64,000 nt of DNA. It comes from Gynuella sunshinyii YC6258 (GTDB lineage: Bacteria > Pseudomonadota > Gammaproteobacteria > Pseudomonadales > Natronospirillaceae). The stretch lies in the NCBI RefSeq assembly GCF_000940805.1, contig NZ_CP007142.1:5742593-5806592 (forward strand), read 5' to 3'. A program made the position numbers and the translations under genes. Position 1 is the stretch's first letter. The number at the start of each line of letters is the position of its first letter. Under the pieces are notes generated by a model. It ran no database searches. It was not told the DNA's origin and saw only the letters and a program-made list of their open reading frames with translations. Shown here piece after piece: positions 60,470 to 64,000 of this stretch.

Positions 60470-60586
60470 GCCTGACGATGTCCTACTCTCACATGGGGAG
60501 ACCCCACACTACCATCGGCGATGCGTCGTTTCACTACTGAGTTCGGGATGGAATCAGGTGGGTCCAACGCTCTATCGTCGTCAAGC
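60470..60586 (-). rRNA. rrf: 5S ribosomal RNA
   Basis: On the minus strand this shows the 5S core: GACGATAGAGCG near the 5' end, CCATCCCGAACTCAG in the middle and GGGGTCTCCCCATGTGAGAG toward the 3' end, closing as a helix with the GACATCGTC tail. Length is about 117 nt. The exact ends are estimated within a few bases. It is the last gene of the rRNA operon, before the terminator. Confidence 0.93.
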
Positions 60587-60771
60587 AATTCGCTTGCTTC
60601 GGCTTTCGCCTGGGAGCCCGTGGAATCGCTTCTCACCAGCCCCCGCTGTTCTGAACAAGTTCGTCTATCGTCTCAACAAGTCATGTGTGTCTATCTCTAT
60701 CCACACTTCACGTATCTTATCAGCGCTCAACCTCGCACATCGTCGTGCTCAAAACGCCTTAGGCGTTATAT

Positions 60772-63669
<2,898 letters not shown>

Positions 63670-63676
63670 ATATAAC

Positions 63677-63816
63677 CCTAAAACGTCTTATCTTCAGGTT
63701 TATACAGCGCTAACATGATACGTGCCTTGACGCTTGTCTTGACTTTTTTCGAACTCGTCCAGATTGTTAAAGATCATGCCCAATTCGTGTGAACGCTGAC
63801 CCGCTCAACTTGCGTT
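63677..63816 (-). other. Short 16S-23S spacer without tRNA genes
   Basis: There are about 140 bases between the 16S 3' end and the 23S 5' end. No cloverleaf or tRNA-Ile/Ala sequence can be seen. The only recognised element is the boxA-like antitermination site. Confidence 0.8.
63763..63775 (-). promoter_or_regulatory. boxA antitermination element in the rRNA spacer
   Basis: The minus strand reads GATCTTTAACAAT, close to the rRNA boxA consensus (TGCTCTTTAACA). It sits in the 16S-23S spacer, where NusB/S10-dependent antitermination signals are known to occur. Confidence 0.8.

Positions 63817-64000
<184 letters not shown>

Noticed and set aside
63677-63816. tRNA genes in the 16S-23S spacer
   Set aside because: Looked for tRNA-Ile, tRNA-Ala and tRNA-Glu sequence; the spacer is too short and none fits.

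Overview
The window looks like chromosomal DNA of a free-living, probably marine or environmental gammaproteobacterium. Evidence for this is the cmoA-cmoB tRNA-modification pair, rimI next to a psi-subunit-like gene, the yeaG-yeaH-ycgB stress cluster, Kps-type group 2 capsule genes and a gamma-type rRNA operon. I infer an Oceanospirillales-like lineage only loosely and cannot name a genus.

Layout. (1) 1-9680: a capsule locus. The end of kpsT, then kpsE and kpsD, are followed by an IS30 remnant and an AT-rich pair of glycan genes. After these come gmd and an rmd-like reductase (a GDP-deoxyhexose route), a one-module KpsC-like Kdo transferase and an IS3 remnant. (2) 9690-14500: an accessory segment with two secreted proteins, a subtilase with C-terminal repeats and a beta-helix protein. 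They are separated by a decayed IS256 transposase, and a 120-bp piece of the beta-helix gene is duplicated next to the subtilase. (3) 14720-21170: sulfate activation, with cysD and cysNC on the minus strand and an SLC13-type transporter and cysQ on the plus strand. An IS630-like helix-turn-helix reading frame runs without a stop into cysD. (4) 21180-34210: household and stress genes: pirin, 3-phosphoglycerate dehydrogenase, prkA-yeaH-ycgB, and a symporter operon (DUF4212, SSS symporter, unknown protein, cNMP/CBS/DUF294 protein, DEDDh exonuclease). (5) 34330-57210: a large myo-inositol catabolic region. It holds an RpiR-type regulator, an ABC importer, iolI-like, a chemoreceptor, iolC (fused to DUF2090), iolD, iolE, iolA, a second solute-binding protein, a Gfo/Idh/MocA oxidoreductase, a DMT exporter with a divergent LysR regulator, and iolB. 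(6) 57380-64000: cmoAB, rimI, a holD-like gene, and the end of an rRNA operon on the minus strand (5S, 23S, start of 16S) with a short spacer lacking tRNA genes.

How it fits together. The inositol region can be read as one regulon. Sequences of the form GGAA-N6-TTCC, or close variants, sit upstream of the regulator, between the importer and iolI, twice before iolC, and before iolB. Two of these sites share 19 identical bases. Uptake, chemotaxis, the ring-opening pathway and CoA-linked aldehyde oxidation are all present, but no canonical iolG is seen; the MocA-like gene is the only local candidate. The most unusual features are the transposase-derived module in frame with cysD, the second inositol-binding protein placed behind a terminator, and the partial gene duplication beside the subtilase. 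I found no CRISPR array, prophage or tRNA gene.
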